From NCBI GenBank assembly GCA_964057225.1, contig OZ059900.1, forward strand, positions 20,165,638 through 20,229,637: a DNA stretch of 64,000 nt, read 5' to 3'. Positions within the stretch are counted from its first letter, which is position 1; every line of letters starts with the position of its first letter. The notes beneath the pieces are model-generated. The model did no database searches. It was given only the letters and a program-made list of their open reading frames with translations, and was not told where the DNA came from. Source of the stretch: Auanema rhodensis. Taxonomy: Eukaryota > Nematoda > Chromadorea > Rhabditida > Rhabditidae. The translations under genes and the position numbers were made by a program. Of this stretch, positions 1 through 14,014 are shown piece after piece.

Positions 1-338
1 TGCAATGTCAATGAAACCTAGCTCAAAATTGTTCGTACAACGTCTAGTTCCACTTTCACGACAAAAAAACAGGGGTTAGAAAATTAAGGAAATTAGCATA
101 TTCTGAGGGCCCCTTATGGCTAATATTGATTAAATCGATTTTTGTTCATATGAGTCGTCAAATGCAACGAATTTTAGCGTGTTACATACTAAAATGAAGC
201 ATTTTACATGCTGAACACTAGAAAAAAACAAAAACACAGTATTTCCCATGAGAAATATTTTATTATGCTGGAAAACCAGTTTTTGGAAATTTCGCTGTAA
301 ACAAGGTTTTGACTTACGATTTCATGTGTTCAAACTCA
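1..338. repeat. Unit M1, 338 bp, lacking four bases
   Basis: ACGC is missing after GAGGGC, so the unit is 338 bp. It also has TTTTAGCG instead of TTTCAGCG and GAAAAAAAC in place of GAAAAATAC. The same four-base loss recurs in the unit at 1023, three units away. Confidence 0.9.
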
Positions 339-1022
339 TGCAATGTCAATGAAACCTAGCTCAAAATTGTTCGTACAACGTCTAGTTCCACTTTCACGAC
401 AAAAAAACAGGGGGTAGAAAATTAGGGAAATTAGCATATTCTGAGGGCACGCCCCTTATGGCTAATATTGATTAAATCGATTTTTGTTCATATGAGTCGT
501 CAAATGCAACGAATTTCAGCGTGTTACATACTAAAATGAAGCATTTTACATGCTGAACACTAGAAAAATACAAAAACACAGTATTTCCCATGAGAAATAT
601 TTTATTATGCTGGAAAACCAGTTTTTGGAAATTTCGCTGTAAACAAGGTTTTGACTTACGATTTCATGTGTTCAAACTCATGCAATGTCAATGAAACCTA
701 GCTCAAAATTGTTCGTACAACGTCTAGTTCCACTTTCACGACAAAAAAACAGGGGTTAGAAAATTAAGGAAATTAGCATATTCTGAGGGCACGCCGTTTA
801 TGGCTAATATTGATTAAATCGATTTTTGTTCATATGAGTCGTCAAATGCAACGAATTTCAGCGTGTTACATACTAAAATGAAACATTTTACATGCTGAAC
901 ACTAGAAAAATACAAAAACATAGTATTTCCCATGAGAAATATTTTATTATGCTGGAAAACCAGTTTTTGGAAATTTCGCTGTAAACAAGGTTTTGACTTA
1001 CGATTTCATGTGTTCAAACTCA

Positions 1023-1360
1023 TGCAATGTCAATGAAACCTAGCTCAAAATTGTTCGTACAACGTCTAGTTCCACTTTCACGACAAAAAAACAGGGGTTA
1101 GAAAATTAAGGAAATTAGCATATTCTGAGGGCCCCTTATGGCTAATATTGATTAAATCGATTTTTGTTCATATGAGTCGTCAAATGCAACGAATTTCAGC
1201 GTGTTACATACTAAAATGAAGCATTTTACATGCTGAACACTAGAAAAATACAAAAACACAGTATTTCCCATGAGAAATATTTTATTATGCTGGAAAACCA
1301 GTTTTTGGAAATTTCGCTGTAAACAAGGTTTTGACTTACGATTTCATGTGTTCAAACTCA
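1023..1360. repeat. Unit M4, 338 bp, lacking four bases
   Basis: It has the same ACGC loss as the unit at 1, but none of that unit's private changes (TTTTAGCG, A-run change). It is the equivalent position of the next three-unit block, supporting block duplication after the deletion arose. Confidence 0.9.
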
Positions 1361-3412
1361 TGCAATGTCAATGAAACCTAGCTCAAAATTGTTCGTACAA
1401 CGTCTAGTTCCACTTTCACGACAAAAAAACAGGGGGTAGAAAATTAGGGAAATTAGCATATTCTGAGGGCACGCCCCTTATGGCTAATATTGATTAAATC
1501 GATTTTTGTTCATATGAGTCGTCAAATGCAACGAATTTCAGCGTGTTACATACTAAAATGAAGCATTTTACATGCTGAACACTAGAAAAATACAAAAACA
1601 CAGTATTTCCCATGAGAAATATTTTATTATGCTGGAAAACCAGTTTTTGGAAATTTCGCTGTAAACAAGGTTTTGACTTACGATTTCATGTGTTCAAACT
1701 CATGCAATGTCAATGAAACCTAGCTCAAAATTGTTCGTACAACGTCTAGTTCCACTTTCACGACAAAAAAACAGGGGTTAGAAAATTAAGGAAATTAGCA
1801 TATTCTGAGGGCACGCCCCTTATGGCTAATATTGATTAAATCGATTTTTGTTCATATGAGTCGTCAAATGCAACGAATTTCAGCGTGTTACATACTAAAA
1901 TGAAACATTTTACATGCTGAACACTAGAAAAATACAAAAACATAGTATTTCCCATGAGAAATATTTTATTATGCTGGAAAACCAGTTTTTGGAAATTTCG
2001 CTGTAAACAAGGTTTTGACTTACGATTTCATGTGTTCAAACTTATGCAATGTCAATGAAACCTAGCTCAAAATTGTTCGTACAACGTCTAGTTCCACTTT
2101 CACGACAAAAAAACAGGGGTTAGAAAATTAAGGAAATTATCATATTCTGAGGGCACGCCCCTTATGGCTAATATTGATTAAATCGATTTTTGTTCATATG
2201 AGTCGTCAAATGCAACGAATTTCAGCGTGTTACATACTAAAATGAAGCATTTTACATGCTGAACACTAGAAAAATACAAAAACACAGTATTTCCCATGAG
2301 AAATATTTTATTATGCTGGAAAACCAGTTTTTGGAAATTTCGCTGTAAACAAGGTTTTGACTTACGATTTCATGTGTTCAAACTCATGCAATGTCAATGA
2401 AACCTAGCTCAAAATTGTTCGTACAACGTCTAGTTCCACTTTCACGACAAAAAAACAGGGGGTAGAAAATTAGGGAAATTAGCATATTCTGAGGGCACGC
2501 CCCTTATGGCTAATATTGATTAAATCGATTTTTGTTCATATGAGTCGTCAAATGCAACGAATTTCAGCGTGTTACATACTAAAATGAAGCATTTTACATG
2601 CTGAACACTAGAAAAATACAAAAACACAGTATTTCCCATGAGAAATATTTTATTATGCTGGAAAACCAGTTTTTGGAAATTTCGCTGTAAACAAGGTTTT
2701 GACTTACGATTTCATGTGTTCAAACTCATGCAATGTCAATGAAACCTAGCTCAAAATTGTTCGTACAACGTCTAGTTCCACTTTCACGACAAAAAAACAG
2801 GGGTTAGAAAATTAAGGAAATTAGCATATTCTGAGGGCACGCCGTTTATGGCTAATATTGATTAAATCGATTTTTGTTCATATGAGTCGTCAAATGCAAC
2901 GAATTTCAGCGTGTTACATACTAAAATGAAACATTTTACATGCTGAACACTAGAAAAATACAAAAACATAGTATTTCCCATGAGAAATATTTTATTATGC
3001 TGGAAAACCAGTTTTTGGAAATTTCGCTGTAAACAAGGTTTTGACTTACGATTTCATGTGTTCAAACTTATGCAATGTCAATGAAACCTAGCTCAAAATT
3101 GTTCGTACAACGTCTAGTTCCACTTTCACGACAAAAAAACAGGGGTTAGAAAATTAAGGAAATTATCATATTCTGAGGGCACGCCCCTTATGGCTAATAT
3201 TGATTAAATCGATTTTTGTTCATATGAGTCGTCAAATGCAACGAATTTCAGCGTGTTACATACTAAAATGAAGCATTTTACATGCTGAACACTAGAAAAA
3301 TACAAAAACACAGTATTTCCCATGAGAAATATTTTATTATGCTGGAAAACCAGTTTTTGGAAATTTCGCTGTAAACAAGGTTTTGACTTACGATTTCATG
3401 TGTTCAAACTCA

Positions 3413-6400
3413 TGCAATGTCAATGAAACCTAGCTCAAAATTGTTCGTACAACGTCTAGTTCCACTTTCACGACAGAAAAACAGGGGTTAGAAAATTAAG
3501 GAAATTAGCATATTCTGAGGGCACGCCCCTTATGGCTAATATTGATTAAACCGATTTTTGTTCATATGAGTCGTCAAATGCAACGAATTTCAGCGTGTTA
3601 CATACTAAAATGAAGCATTTTACATGCTGAACACTAGAAAAATACAAAAACACAGTATTTCCCATGAGAAATATTTTATTATGCTGGAAAACCAGTTTTT
3701 GGAAATTTCGCTGTAAACAAGGTTTTGACTTACGATTTCATGTGTTCAAACTCATGCAATGTCAATGAAACCTAGCTCAAAATTGTTCGTACAACGTCTA
3801 GTTCCACTTTCACGACAAAAAAACAGGGGTTAGAAAATTAAGGAAATTAGCATATTCTGAGGGCACGCCCCTTATGGCTAATATTGATTAAATCGATTTT
3901 TGTTCATATGAGTCGTCAAATGCAACGAATTTCAGCGTGTTACATACTAAAATGAAGCATTTTACATGCTGAACACTAGAAAAATACAAAGACACAGTAT
4001 TTCCCATGAGAAATATTTTATTATGCTGGAAAACCAGTTTTTGGAAATATCGCTGTAAACAAGGTTTTGACTTACGATTTCATGTGTTCAAACTCATGCA
4101 ATGTCAATGAAACCTAGCTCAAAATTGTTCGTACAACGTCTAGTTCCACTTTCACGACAAAAAAACAGGGGTTAGAAAATTAAGGAAATTAGCATATTCT
4201 GAGGGCACGCCGTTTATGGCTAATATTGATTAAATCGATTTTTGTTCATATGAGTCGTCAAATGCAACGAATTTCAGCGTGTTACATACTAAAATGAAAC
4301 ATTTTACATGCTGAACACTAGAAAAATACAAAAACATAGTATTTCCCATGAGAAATATTTTATTATGCTGGAAAACCAGTTTTTGGAAATTTCGCTGTAA
4401 ACAAGGTTTTGACTTACGATTTCATGTGTTCAAACTCATGCAATGTCAATGAAACCTAGCTCAAAATTGTTCGTACAACGTCTAGTTCCACTTTCACGAC
4501 AAAAAAACAGGGGTTAGAAAATTAAGGAAATTATCATATTCTGAGGGCACGCCCCTTATGGCTAATATTGATTAAATCGATTTTTGTTCATATGAGTCGT
4601 CAAATGCAACGAATTTCAGCGTGTTACATACTAAAATGAAGCATTTTACATGCTGAACACTAGAAAAATACAAAAACACAGTATTTCCCATGAGAAATAT
4701 TTTATTATGCTGGAAAACCAGTTTTTGGAAATATCGCTGTAAACAAGGTTTTGACTTACGATTTCATGTGTTCAAACTCATGCAATGTCAATGAAACCTA
4801 GCTCAAAATTGTTCGTACAACGTCTAGTTCCACTTTCACGACAAAAAAACAAGGGTTAGAAAATTAAGGAAATTAGCATATTCTGAGGGCACGCCGTTTA
4901 TGGCTAATATTGATTAAATCGATTTTTGTTCATATGAGTCGTCAAATGCAACGAATTTCAGCGTGTTACATACTAAAATGAAACATTTTACATGCTGAAC
5001 ACTAGAAAAATACAAAAACATAGTATTTCCCATGAGAAATATTTTATTATGCTGGAAAACCAGTTTTTGGAAATTTCGCTGTAAACAAGGTTTTGACTTA
5101 CGATTTCATGTGTTCAAACTCATGCAATGTCAATGAAACCTAGCTCAAAATTGTTCGTACAACGTCTAGTTCCACTTTCACGACAAAAAAACAGGGGTTA
5201 GAAAATTAAGGAAATTATCATATTCTGAGGGCACGCCCCTTATGGCTAATATTGATTAAATCGATTTTTGTTCATATGAGTCGTCAAATGCAACGAATTC
5301 CAGCGTGTTACATACTAAAATGAAGCATTTTACATGCTGAACACTAGAAAAATACAAAAACACAGTATTTCCCATGAGAAATATTTTATTATGCTGGAAA
5401 ACCAGTTTTTGGAAATTTCGCTGTAAACAAGGTTTTGACTTACGATTTCATGTGTTCAAACTCATGCAATGTCAATGAAACCTAGCTCAAAATTGTTCGT
5501 ACAACGTCTAGTTCCACTTTCACGACAAAAAAACAGGGGTTAGAAAATTAAGGAAATTAGCATATTCTGAGGGCACGCCCCTTATGGCTAATATTGATTA
5601 AATCGATTTTTGTTCATATGAGTCGTCAAATGCAACGAATTTCAGCGTGTTACATACTAAAATGAAGCATTTTACATGCTGAACACTAGAAAAATACAAA
5701 AACACAGTATTTCCCATGAGAAATATTTTATTATGCTGGAAAACCAGTTTTTGGAAATATCGCTGTAAACAAGGTTTTGACTTACGATTTCATGTGTTCA
5801 AACTCATGCAATGTCAATGAAACCTAGCTCAAAATTGTTCGTACAACGTCTAGTTCCACTTTCACGACAAAAAAACAGGGGTTAGAAAATTAAGGAAATT
5901 AGCATATTCTGAGGGCACGCCGTTTATGGCTAATATTGATTAAATCGATTTTTGTTCATATGAGTCGTCAAATGCAACGAATTTCAGCGTGTTACATACT
6001 AAAATGAAACATTTTACATGCTGAACACTAGAAAAATACAAAAACATAGTATTTCCCATGAGAAATATTTTATTATGCTGGAAAACCAGTTTTTGGAAAT
6101 TTCGCTGTAAACAAGGTTTTGACTTACGATTTCATGTGTTCAAACTCATGCAATGTCAATGAAACCTAGCTCAAAATTGTTCTTTCAACGTCTAGTTCCA
6201 CTTTCACGACAAAAAAACAGAGGTTAGAAAATTAAGGAAATTATCATATTCTGAGGGCACGCCCCTTATGGCTAATATTGATTAAATCGATTTTTGTTCA
6301 TATGAGTCGTCAAATGCAACGAATTTCAGCGTGTTACATACTAAAATGAAGCATTTTACATGCTGAACACTAGAAAAATACAAAAACACAGTATTTCCCA

Positions 6401-9400
6401 TGAGAAATATTTTATTATGCTGGAAAACCAGTTTTTGGAAATTTCGCTGTAAACAAGGTTTTGACTTACGATTTCATGTGTTCAAACTCATGCAATGTCA
6501 ATGAAACCTAGCTCAAAATTGTTCGTACAACGTCTAGTTCCACTTTCACGACAAAAAAACAGGGGTTAGAAAATTAAGGAAATTAGCATATTCTGAGGGC
6601 ACGCCCCTTATGGCTAATATTGATTAAATCGATTTTTGTTCATATGAGTCGTCAAATGCAACGAATTTCAGCGTGTTACATACTAAAATGAACCATTTTA
6701 CATGCTGAACACTAGAAAAATACAAAAACACAGTATTTCCCATGAGAAATATTTTATTATGCTGGAAAACCAGTTTTTGGAAATTTCGCTGTAAACAAGG
6801 TTTTGACTTACGATTTCATGTGTTCAAACTCATGCAATGTCAATGAAACCTAGCTCAAAATTGTTCGTACAACGTCTAGTTCCACTTTCACGACAAAAAA
6901 ACAGGGGGTAGAAAATTAGGGAAATTAGCATATTCTGAGGGCACGCCCCTTATGGCTAATATTGATTAAATCGATTTTTGTTCATATGAGTCGTCAAATG
7001 CAACGAATTTCAGCGTGTTACATACTAAAATGAAGCATTTTACATGCTGAACACTAGAAAAATACAAAAACACAGTATTTCCCATGAGAAATATTTTATT
7101 ATGCTGGAAAACCAGTTTTTGGAAATTTCGCTGTAAACAAGGTTTTGACTTACGATTTCATGTGTTCAAACTCATGCAATGTCAATGAAACCTAGCTCAA
7201 AATTGTTCGTACAACGTCTAGTTCCACTTTCACGACAAAAAAACAGGGGGTAGAAAATTAGGGAAATTAGCATATTCTGAGGGCACGCCCCTTATGGCTA
7301 ATATTGATTAAATCGATTTTTGTTCATATGAGTCGTCAAATGCAACGAATTTCAGCGTGTAACATACTAAAATGAAGCATTTTACATGCTGAACACTAGA
7401 AAAATACAAAAACACAGTATTTCCCATGAGAAATATTTTATTATGCTGGAAAACCAGTTTTTGGAAATTTCGCTGTAAACAAGGTTTTGACTTACGATTT
7501 CATGTGTTCAAACTCATGCAATGTCAATGAAACCTAGCTCAAAACTGTTCGTACAACGTCTAGTTCCACTTTCACGACAAAAAAACAGGGGTTAGAAAAT
7601 TAAGGAAATTAGCATATTCTGAGGGCACGCCGTTTATGGCTAATATTGATTAAATCGATTTTTGTTCATATGAGTCGTCAAATGCAACGAATTTCAGCGT
7701 GTTACATACTAAAATGAAGCATTTTACATGCTGAACACTAGAAAAATACAAAAACACAGTATTTCCCATGAGAAATATTTTATTATGCTGGAAAACCAGT
7801 TTTTGGAAATTTCGCTGTAAACAAGGTTTTGACTTACGATTTCATGTGTTCAAACTCATGCAATGTCAATGAAACCTAGCTCAAAATTGTTCGTACAACG
7901 TCTAGTTCCACTTTCACGACAAAAAAACAGGGGGTAGAAAATTAGGGAAATTAGCATATTCTGAGGGCACGCCCCTTATGGCTAATATTGATTAAATCGA
8001 TTTTTGTTCATATGAGTCGTCAAATGCAACGAATTTCAGCGTGTAACATACTAAAATGAAGCATTTTACATGCTGAACACTAGAAAAATACAAAAACACA
8101 GTATTTCCCATGAGAAATATTTTATTATGCTGGAAAACCAGTTTTTGGAAATTTCGCTGTAAACAAGGTTTTGACTTACGATTTCATGTGTTCAAACTCA
8201 TGCAATGTCAATGAAACCTAGCTCAAAACTGTTCGTACAACGTCTAGTTCCACTTTCACGACAAAAAAACAGGGGTTAGAAAATTAAGGAAATTAGCATA
8301 TTCTGAGGGCACGCCGTTTATGGCTAATATTGATTAAATCGATTTTTGTTCATATGAGTCGTCAAATGCAACGAATTTCAGCGTGTTACATACTAAAATG
8401 AAGCATTTTACATGCTGAACACTAGAAAAATACAAAAACACAGTATTTCCCATGAGAAATATTTTATTATGCTGGAAAACCAGTTTTTGGAAATTTCGCT
8501 GTAAACAAGGTTTTGACTTACGATTTCATGTGTTCAAACTCATGCAATGTCAATGAAACCTAGCTCAAAATTGTTCGTACAACGTCTAGTTCCACTTTCA
8601 CGACAGAAAAACAGGGGTTAGAAAATTAAGGAAATTAGCATATTCTGAGGGCACGCCCCTTATGGCTAATATTGATTAAACCGATTTTTGTTCATATGAG
8701 TCGTCAAATGCAACGAATTTCAGCGTGTTACATACTAAAATGAAGCATTTTACATGCTGAACACTAGAAAAATACAAAAACACAGTATTTCCCATGAGAA
8801 ATATTTTATTATGCTGGAAAACCAGTTTTTGGAAATTTCGCTGTAAACAAGGTTTTGACTTACGATTTCATGTGTTCAAACTCATGCAATGTCAATGAAA
8901 CCTAGCTCAAAATTGTTCGTACAACGTCTAGTTCCACTTTCACGACAAAAAAACAGGGGGTAGAAAATTAGGGAAATTAGCATATTCTGAGGGCACGCCC
9001 CTTATGGCTAATATTGATTAAATCGATTTTTGTTCATATGAGTCGTCAAATGCAACGAATTTCAGCGTGTAACATACTAAAATGAAGCATTTTACATGCT
9101 GAACACTAGAAAAATACAAAAACACAGTATTTCCCATGAGAAATATTTTATTATGCTGGAAAACCAGTTTTTGGAAATTTCGCTGTAAACAAGGTTTTGA
9201 CTTACGATTTCATGTGTTCAAACTCATGCAATGTCAATGAAACCTAGCTCAAAATTGTTCGTACAACGTCTAGTTCCACTTTCACGACAAAAAAACAGGG
9301 GGTAGAAAATTAGGGAAATTAGCATATTCTGAGGGCACGCCCCTTATGGCTAATATTGATTAAATCGATTTTTGTTCATATGAGTCGTCAAATGCAACGA

Positions 9401-12400
9401 ATTTCAGCGTGTTACATACTAAAATGAAACATTTTACATGCTGAACACTAGAAAAATACAAAAACATAGTATTTCCCATGAGAAATATTTTATTATGCTG
9501 GAAAACCAGTTTTTGGAAATTTCGCTGTAAACAAGGTTTTGACTTACGATTTCATGTGTTCAAACTCATGCAATGTCAATGAAACCTAGCTCAAAATTGT
9601 TCGTACAACGTCTAGTTCCACTTTCACGACAAAAAAACAGGGGTTAGAAAATTAAGGAAATTATCATATTCTGAGGGCACGCCCCTTATGGCTAATATTG
9701 ATTAAATCGATTTTTGTTCATATGAGTCGTCAAATGCAACGAATTTCAGCGTGTTACATACTTAAATGAAGCATTTTACATGCTGAACACTAGAAAAATA
9801 CAAAAACACAGTATTTCCCATGAGAAATATTTTATTATGCTGGAAAACCAGTTTTTGGAAATTTCGCTGTAAACAAGGTTTTGACTTACGATTTCATGTG
9901 TTCAAACTCATGCAATGTCAATGAAACCTAGCTCAAAATTGTTCGTACAACGTCTAGTTCCACTTTCACGACAAAAAAACAGGGGTTAGAAAATTAAGGA
10001 AATTAGCATATTCTGAGGGCACGCCCCTTATGGCTAATATTGATTAAATCGATTTTTGTTCATATGAGTCGTCAAATGCAACGAATTTCAGCGTGTTACA
10101 TACTAAAATGAACCATTTTACATGCTGAACACTAGAAAAATACAAAAACACAGTATTTCCCATGAGAAATATTTTATTATGCTGGAAAACCAGTTTTTGG
10201 AAATTTCGCTGTAAACAAGGTTTTGACTTACGATTTCATGTGTTCAAACTCATGCAATGTCAATGAAACCTAGCTCAAAATTGTTCGTACAACGTCTAGT
10301 TCCACTTTCACGACAAAAAAACAGGGGGTAGAAAATTAGGGAAATTAGCATATTCTGAGGGCACGCCCCTTATGGCTAATATTGATTAAATCGATTTTTG
10401 TTCATATGAGTCGTCAAATGCAACGAATTTCAGCGTGTTACATACTAAAATGAAACATTTTACATGCTGAACACTAGAAAAATACAAAAACACAGTATTT
10501 CCCATGAGAAATATTTTATTATGCTGGAAAACCAGTTTTTGGAAATTTCGCTGTAAACAAGGTTTTGACTTACGATTTCATGTGTTCAAACTCATGCAAT
10601 CTCAATGAAACCTAGCTCAAAATTGTTCGTACAACGTCTAGTTCCACTTTCACGACAAAAAAACAGGGGTTAGAAAATTAAGGAAATTAGCATATTCTGA
10701 GGGCACGCCCCTTATGGCTAATATTGATTAAATCGATTTTTGTTCATATGAGTCGTCAAATGCAACGAATTTCAGCGTGTTACATACTAAAATGAAACAT
10801 TTTACATGCTGAACACTAGAAAAATACAAAAACATAGTATTTCCCATGAGAAATATTTTATTATGCTGGAAAACCAGTTTTTGGAAATTTCGCTGTAAAC
10901 AAGGTTTTGACTTACGATTTCATGTGTTCAAACTCATGCAATGTCAATGAAACCTAGCTCAAAATTGTTCGTACAACGTCTAGTTCCACTTTCACGACAA
11001 AAAAACAGGGGTTAGAAAATTAAGGAAATTATCATATTCTGAGGGCACGCCCCTTATGGCTAATATTGATTGAATCGATTTTTGTTCATATGAGTCGTCA
11101 AATGCAACGAATTTCAGCGTGTTACATACTAAAATGAAGCATTTTACATGCTGAACACTAGAAAAATACAAAAACACAGTATTTCCCATGAGAAATATTT
11201 TATTATGCTGGAAAACCAGTTTTTGGAAATTTCGCTGTAAACAAGGTTTTGACTTACGATTTCATGTGTTCAAACTCATGCAATGTCAATGAAACCTAGC
11301 TCAAAATTGTTCGTACAACGTCTAGTTCCACTTTCACGACAAAAAAACAGGGGTTAGAAAATTAAGGAAATTAGCATATTCTGAGGGCACGCCGTTTATG
11401 GCTAATATTGATTAAATCGATTTTTGTTCATATGAGTCGTCAAATGCAACGAATTTCAGCGTGTTACATACTAAAATGAAACATTTTACATGCTGAACAC
11501 TAGAAAAATACAAAAACACAGTATTTCCCATGAGAAATATTTTATTATGCTGGAAAACCAGTTTTTGGAAATTTCGCTGTAAACAAGGTTTTGACTTACG
11601 ATTTCATGTGTTCAAACTCATGCAATGTCAATGAAACCTAGCTCAAAATTGTTCGTACAACGTCTAGTTCCACTTTCACGACAAAAAAACAGGGGGTAGA
11701 AAATTAGGGAAATTAGCATATTCTGAGGGCACGCCCCTTATGGCTAATATTGATTTAATCGATTTTTGTTCATATGAGTCGTCAAATGCAACGAATTTCA
11801 GCGTGTTACATACTAAAATGAAGCATTTCACATGCTGAACACTAGAAAAATACAAAAACACAGTATTTCCCATGAGAAATATTTTATTATGCTGGAAAAC
11901 CAGTTTTTGGAAATTTCGCTGTAAACAAGGTTTTGACTTACGATTTCATGTGTTCAAACTCATGCAATGTCAATGAAACCTAGCTCAAAATTGTTCGTAC
12001 AACGTCTAGTTCCACTTTCACGACAAAAAAACAGGGGTTAGAAAATTAAGGAAATTATCATATTCTGAGGGCACGCCCCTTATGGCTAATATTGATTAAA
12101 TCGATTTTTGTTCATATGAGTCGTCAAATGCAACGAATTTCAGCGTGTTACATACTAAAATGAAGCATTTTACATGCTGAACACTAGAAAAATACAAAAA
12201 CACAGTATTTCCCATGAGAAATATTTAGTTATGCTGGAAAACCAGTTTTTGGAAATTTCGCTGTAAACAAGGTTTTGACTTACGATTTCATGTGTTCAAA
12301 CTCATGCAATGTCAATGAAACCTAGCTCAAAATTGTTCGTACAACGTCTAGTTCCACTTTCACGACAAAAAAACAGGGGGTAGAAAATTAGGGAAATTAG

Positions 12401-13672
12401 CATATTCTGAGGGCACGCCCCTTATGGCTAATATTGATTAAATCGATTTTTGTTCATATGAGTCGTCAAATGCAACGAATTTCAGCGTGTTACATACTAA
12501 AATGAAGCATTTTACATGCTGAACACTAGAAAAATACAAAAACACAGTATTTCCCATGAGAAATATTTTATTATGCTGGAAAACCAGTTTTTGGAAATTT
12601 CGCTGTAAACAAGGTTTTGACTTACGATTTCATGTGTTCAAACTCATGCAATGTCAATGAAACCTAGCTCAAAATTGTTCGTACAACGTCTAGTTCCACT
12701 TTCATGACAAAAAAACATGGGTTAGAAAATTAAGGAAATTAGCATATTCTGAGGGCACGCCCCTTATGGCTAATATTGATTAAAACGATTTTTGTTCATA
12801 TGAGTCGTCAAATGCAACGAATTTCAGCGTGTTACATACTAAAATGAAGCATTTTACATGCTGAACACTAGAAAAATACAAAAACACAGTATTTCCCATG
12901 AGAAATATTTTATTATGCTGGAAAACCAGTTTTTGGAAATTTCGCTGTAAACAAGGTTTTGACTTACGATTTCATGTGTTCAAACTCATGCAATGTCAAT
13001 GAAACCTAGCTCAAAATTGTTCGTACAACGTCTAGTTCCACTTTCACGACAAAAAAACAGGGGTTAGAAAATTAAGGAAATTAGCATATTCTGAGGGCAC
13101 GCCCCTTATGGCTAATATTGATTAAATCGATTTTTGTTCATATGAGTCGTCAAATGCAACGAATTTCAGCGTGTTACATACTAAAATGAAGCATTTTACA
13201 TGCTGAACACTAGAAAAATACAAAAACACAGTATTTCCCATGAGAAATATTTTATTATGCTGGAAAACCAGTTTTTGGAAATTTCGCTGTAAACAAGGTT
13301 TTGACTTACGATTTCATGTGTTCAAACTCATGCAATGTCAATGAAACCTAGCTCAAAATTGTTCGTACAACGTCTAGTTCCACTTTCACGACAAAAAAAC
13401 AGGGGGTAGAAAATTAGGGAAATTAGCATATTCTGAGGGCACGCCCCTTATGGCTAATATTGATTAAATCGATTTTTGTTCATATGAGTCGTCAAATGCA
13501 ACGAATTTCAGCGTGTTACATACTAAAATGAAACATTTTACATGCTGAACACTAGAAAAATACAAAAACACAGTATTTCCCATGAGAAATATTTTATTAT
13601 GCTGGAAAACCAGTTTTTGGAAATTTCGCTGTAAACAAGGTTTTGACTTACGATTTCATGTGTTCAAACTCA
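3413..13672. repeat. Zone 2: thirty units of three intermixed subfamilies
   Basis: Three linked-variant types alternate. Type G (GGGGGTAG plus TTAGGGA): 6833, 7175, 7859, 8885, 9227, 10253, 11621, 12305, 13331. Type C (CCGTTTA, often with AAACATT and AACATAG): 4097, 4781, 5807, 7517, 8201, 11279. Type T (ATTATCAT): 4439, 5123, 6149, 9569, 10937, 11963. C and T units are often adjacent. Single-unit oddities include GAATTCC at 5123, GTTCTTTCAACG at 6149, TGCAATCTC at 10595 and ATATTTAGTT at 11963. Types C and T are not seen to the right of this zone. No non-satellite DNA is present. Confidence 0.85.
7175..8542. repeat. Tandem two-unit duplication (2 x 684 bp)
   Basis: Units at 7175 and 7859 share GGGGGTAG with GTGTAACAT. 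Units at 7517 and 8201 share AAAACTG with CCGTTTA. The two pairs (7175-7858 and 7859-8542) look identical. A further GGGGGTAG/GTGTAACAT unit occurs at 8885. Confidence 0.85.
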
Positions 13673-14014
13673 TGCAATGTCAATGAAACCTAGCTCAAAA
13701 TTGTTCGTACAACGTCTAGTTCCACTTTCATGACAAAAAAACATGGGTTAGAAAGATAAGGAAATTAGCATATTCTGAGGGCACGCCCCTTATGGCTAAT
13801 ATTGATTAAAACGATTTTTGTTCATATGAGTCGTCAAATGCAACGAATTTCAGCGTGTTACATACTAAAATGAAGCATTTTACATGCTGAACACTAGAAA
13901 AATACAAAAACACAGTATTTCCCATGAGAAATATTTTATTATGCTGGAAAACCAGTTTTTGGAAATTTCGCTGTAAACAAGGTTTTGACTTACGATTTCA
14001 TGTGTTCAAACTCA
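12647..14014. repeat. Three-unit duplication marked by TCATGAC/ACATGGG
   Basis: Units at 12647 and 13673 are 1026 bp apart and share three changes: TCATGAC, ACATGGG and AAAACGATT. The second copy additionally has GAAAGATAAG. The intervening units are one consensus unit (12989) and one GGGGGTAG/AAACATT unit (13331), and a GGGGGTAG unit precedes the first copy. Confidence 0.8.

Larger units (their letters stand above)
1..3412. repeat. Zone 1: ten units with three-unit periodicity
   Basis: Three-unit blocks repeat at 1-1022, 1023-2044 and 2045-3070. In the first two blocks the first unit lacks ACGC (GAGGGCCCC, 338 bp). The middle unit has GGGGGTAG with TTAGGGA, and the third has AAACATT and AACATAG. 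The third block keeps the order, but its first unit is a full-length ATTATCAT unit. The third units of blocks 2 and 3 also share CTTATG at the end. A tenth unit (3071) begins another ATTATCAT block. No other sequence is present. Confidence 0.85.

Noticed and set aside
10992-11189. 65-codon open frame on the minus strand
   Set aside because: It is the satellite itself. The consensus has a TAA stop in this frame (reverse of GATTAAATC); in this unit GATTGAATC removes it. No codon structure, domain or conservation beyond the repeat supports a gene.
11676-11873. Second 65-codon open frame on the minus strand
   Set aside because: Same repeat, same frame. A different point change (GATTTAATC) removes the same stop. 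Two independent stop losses among 187 units need no selection.
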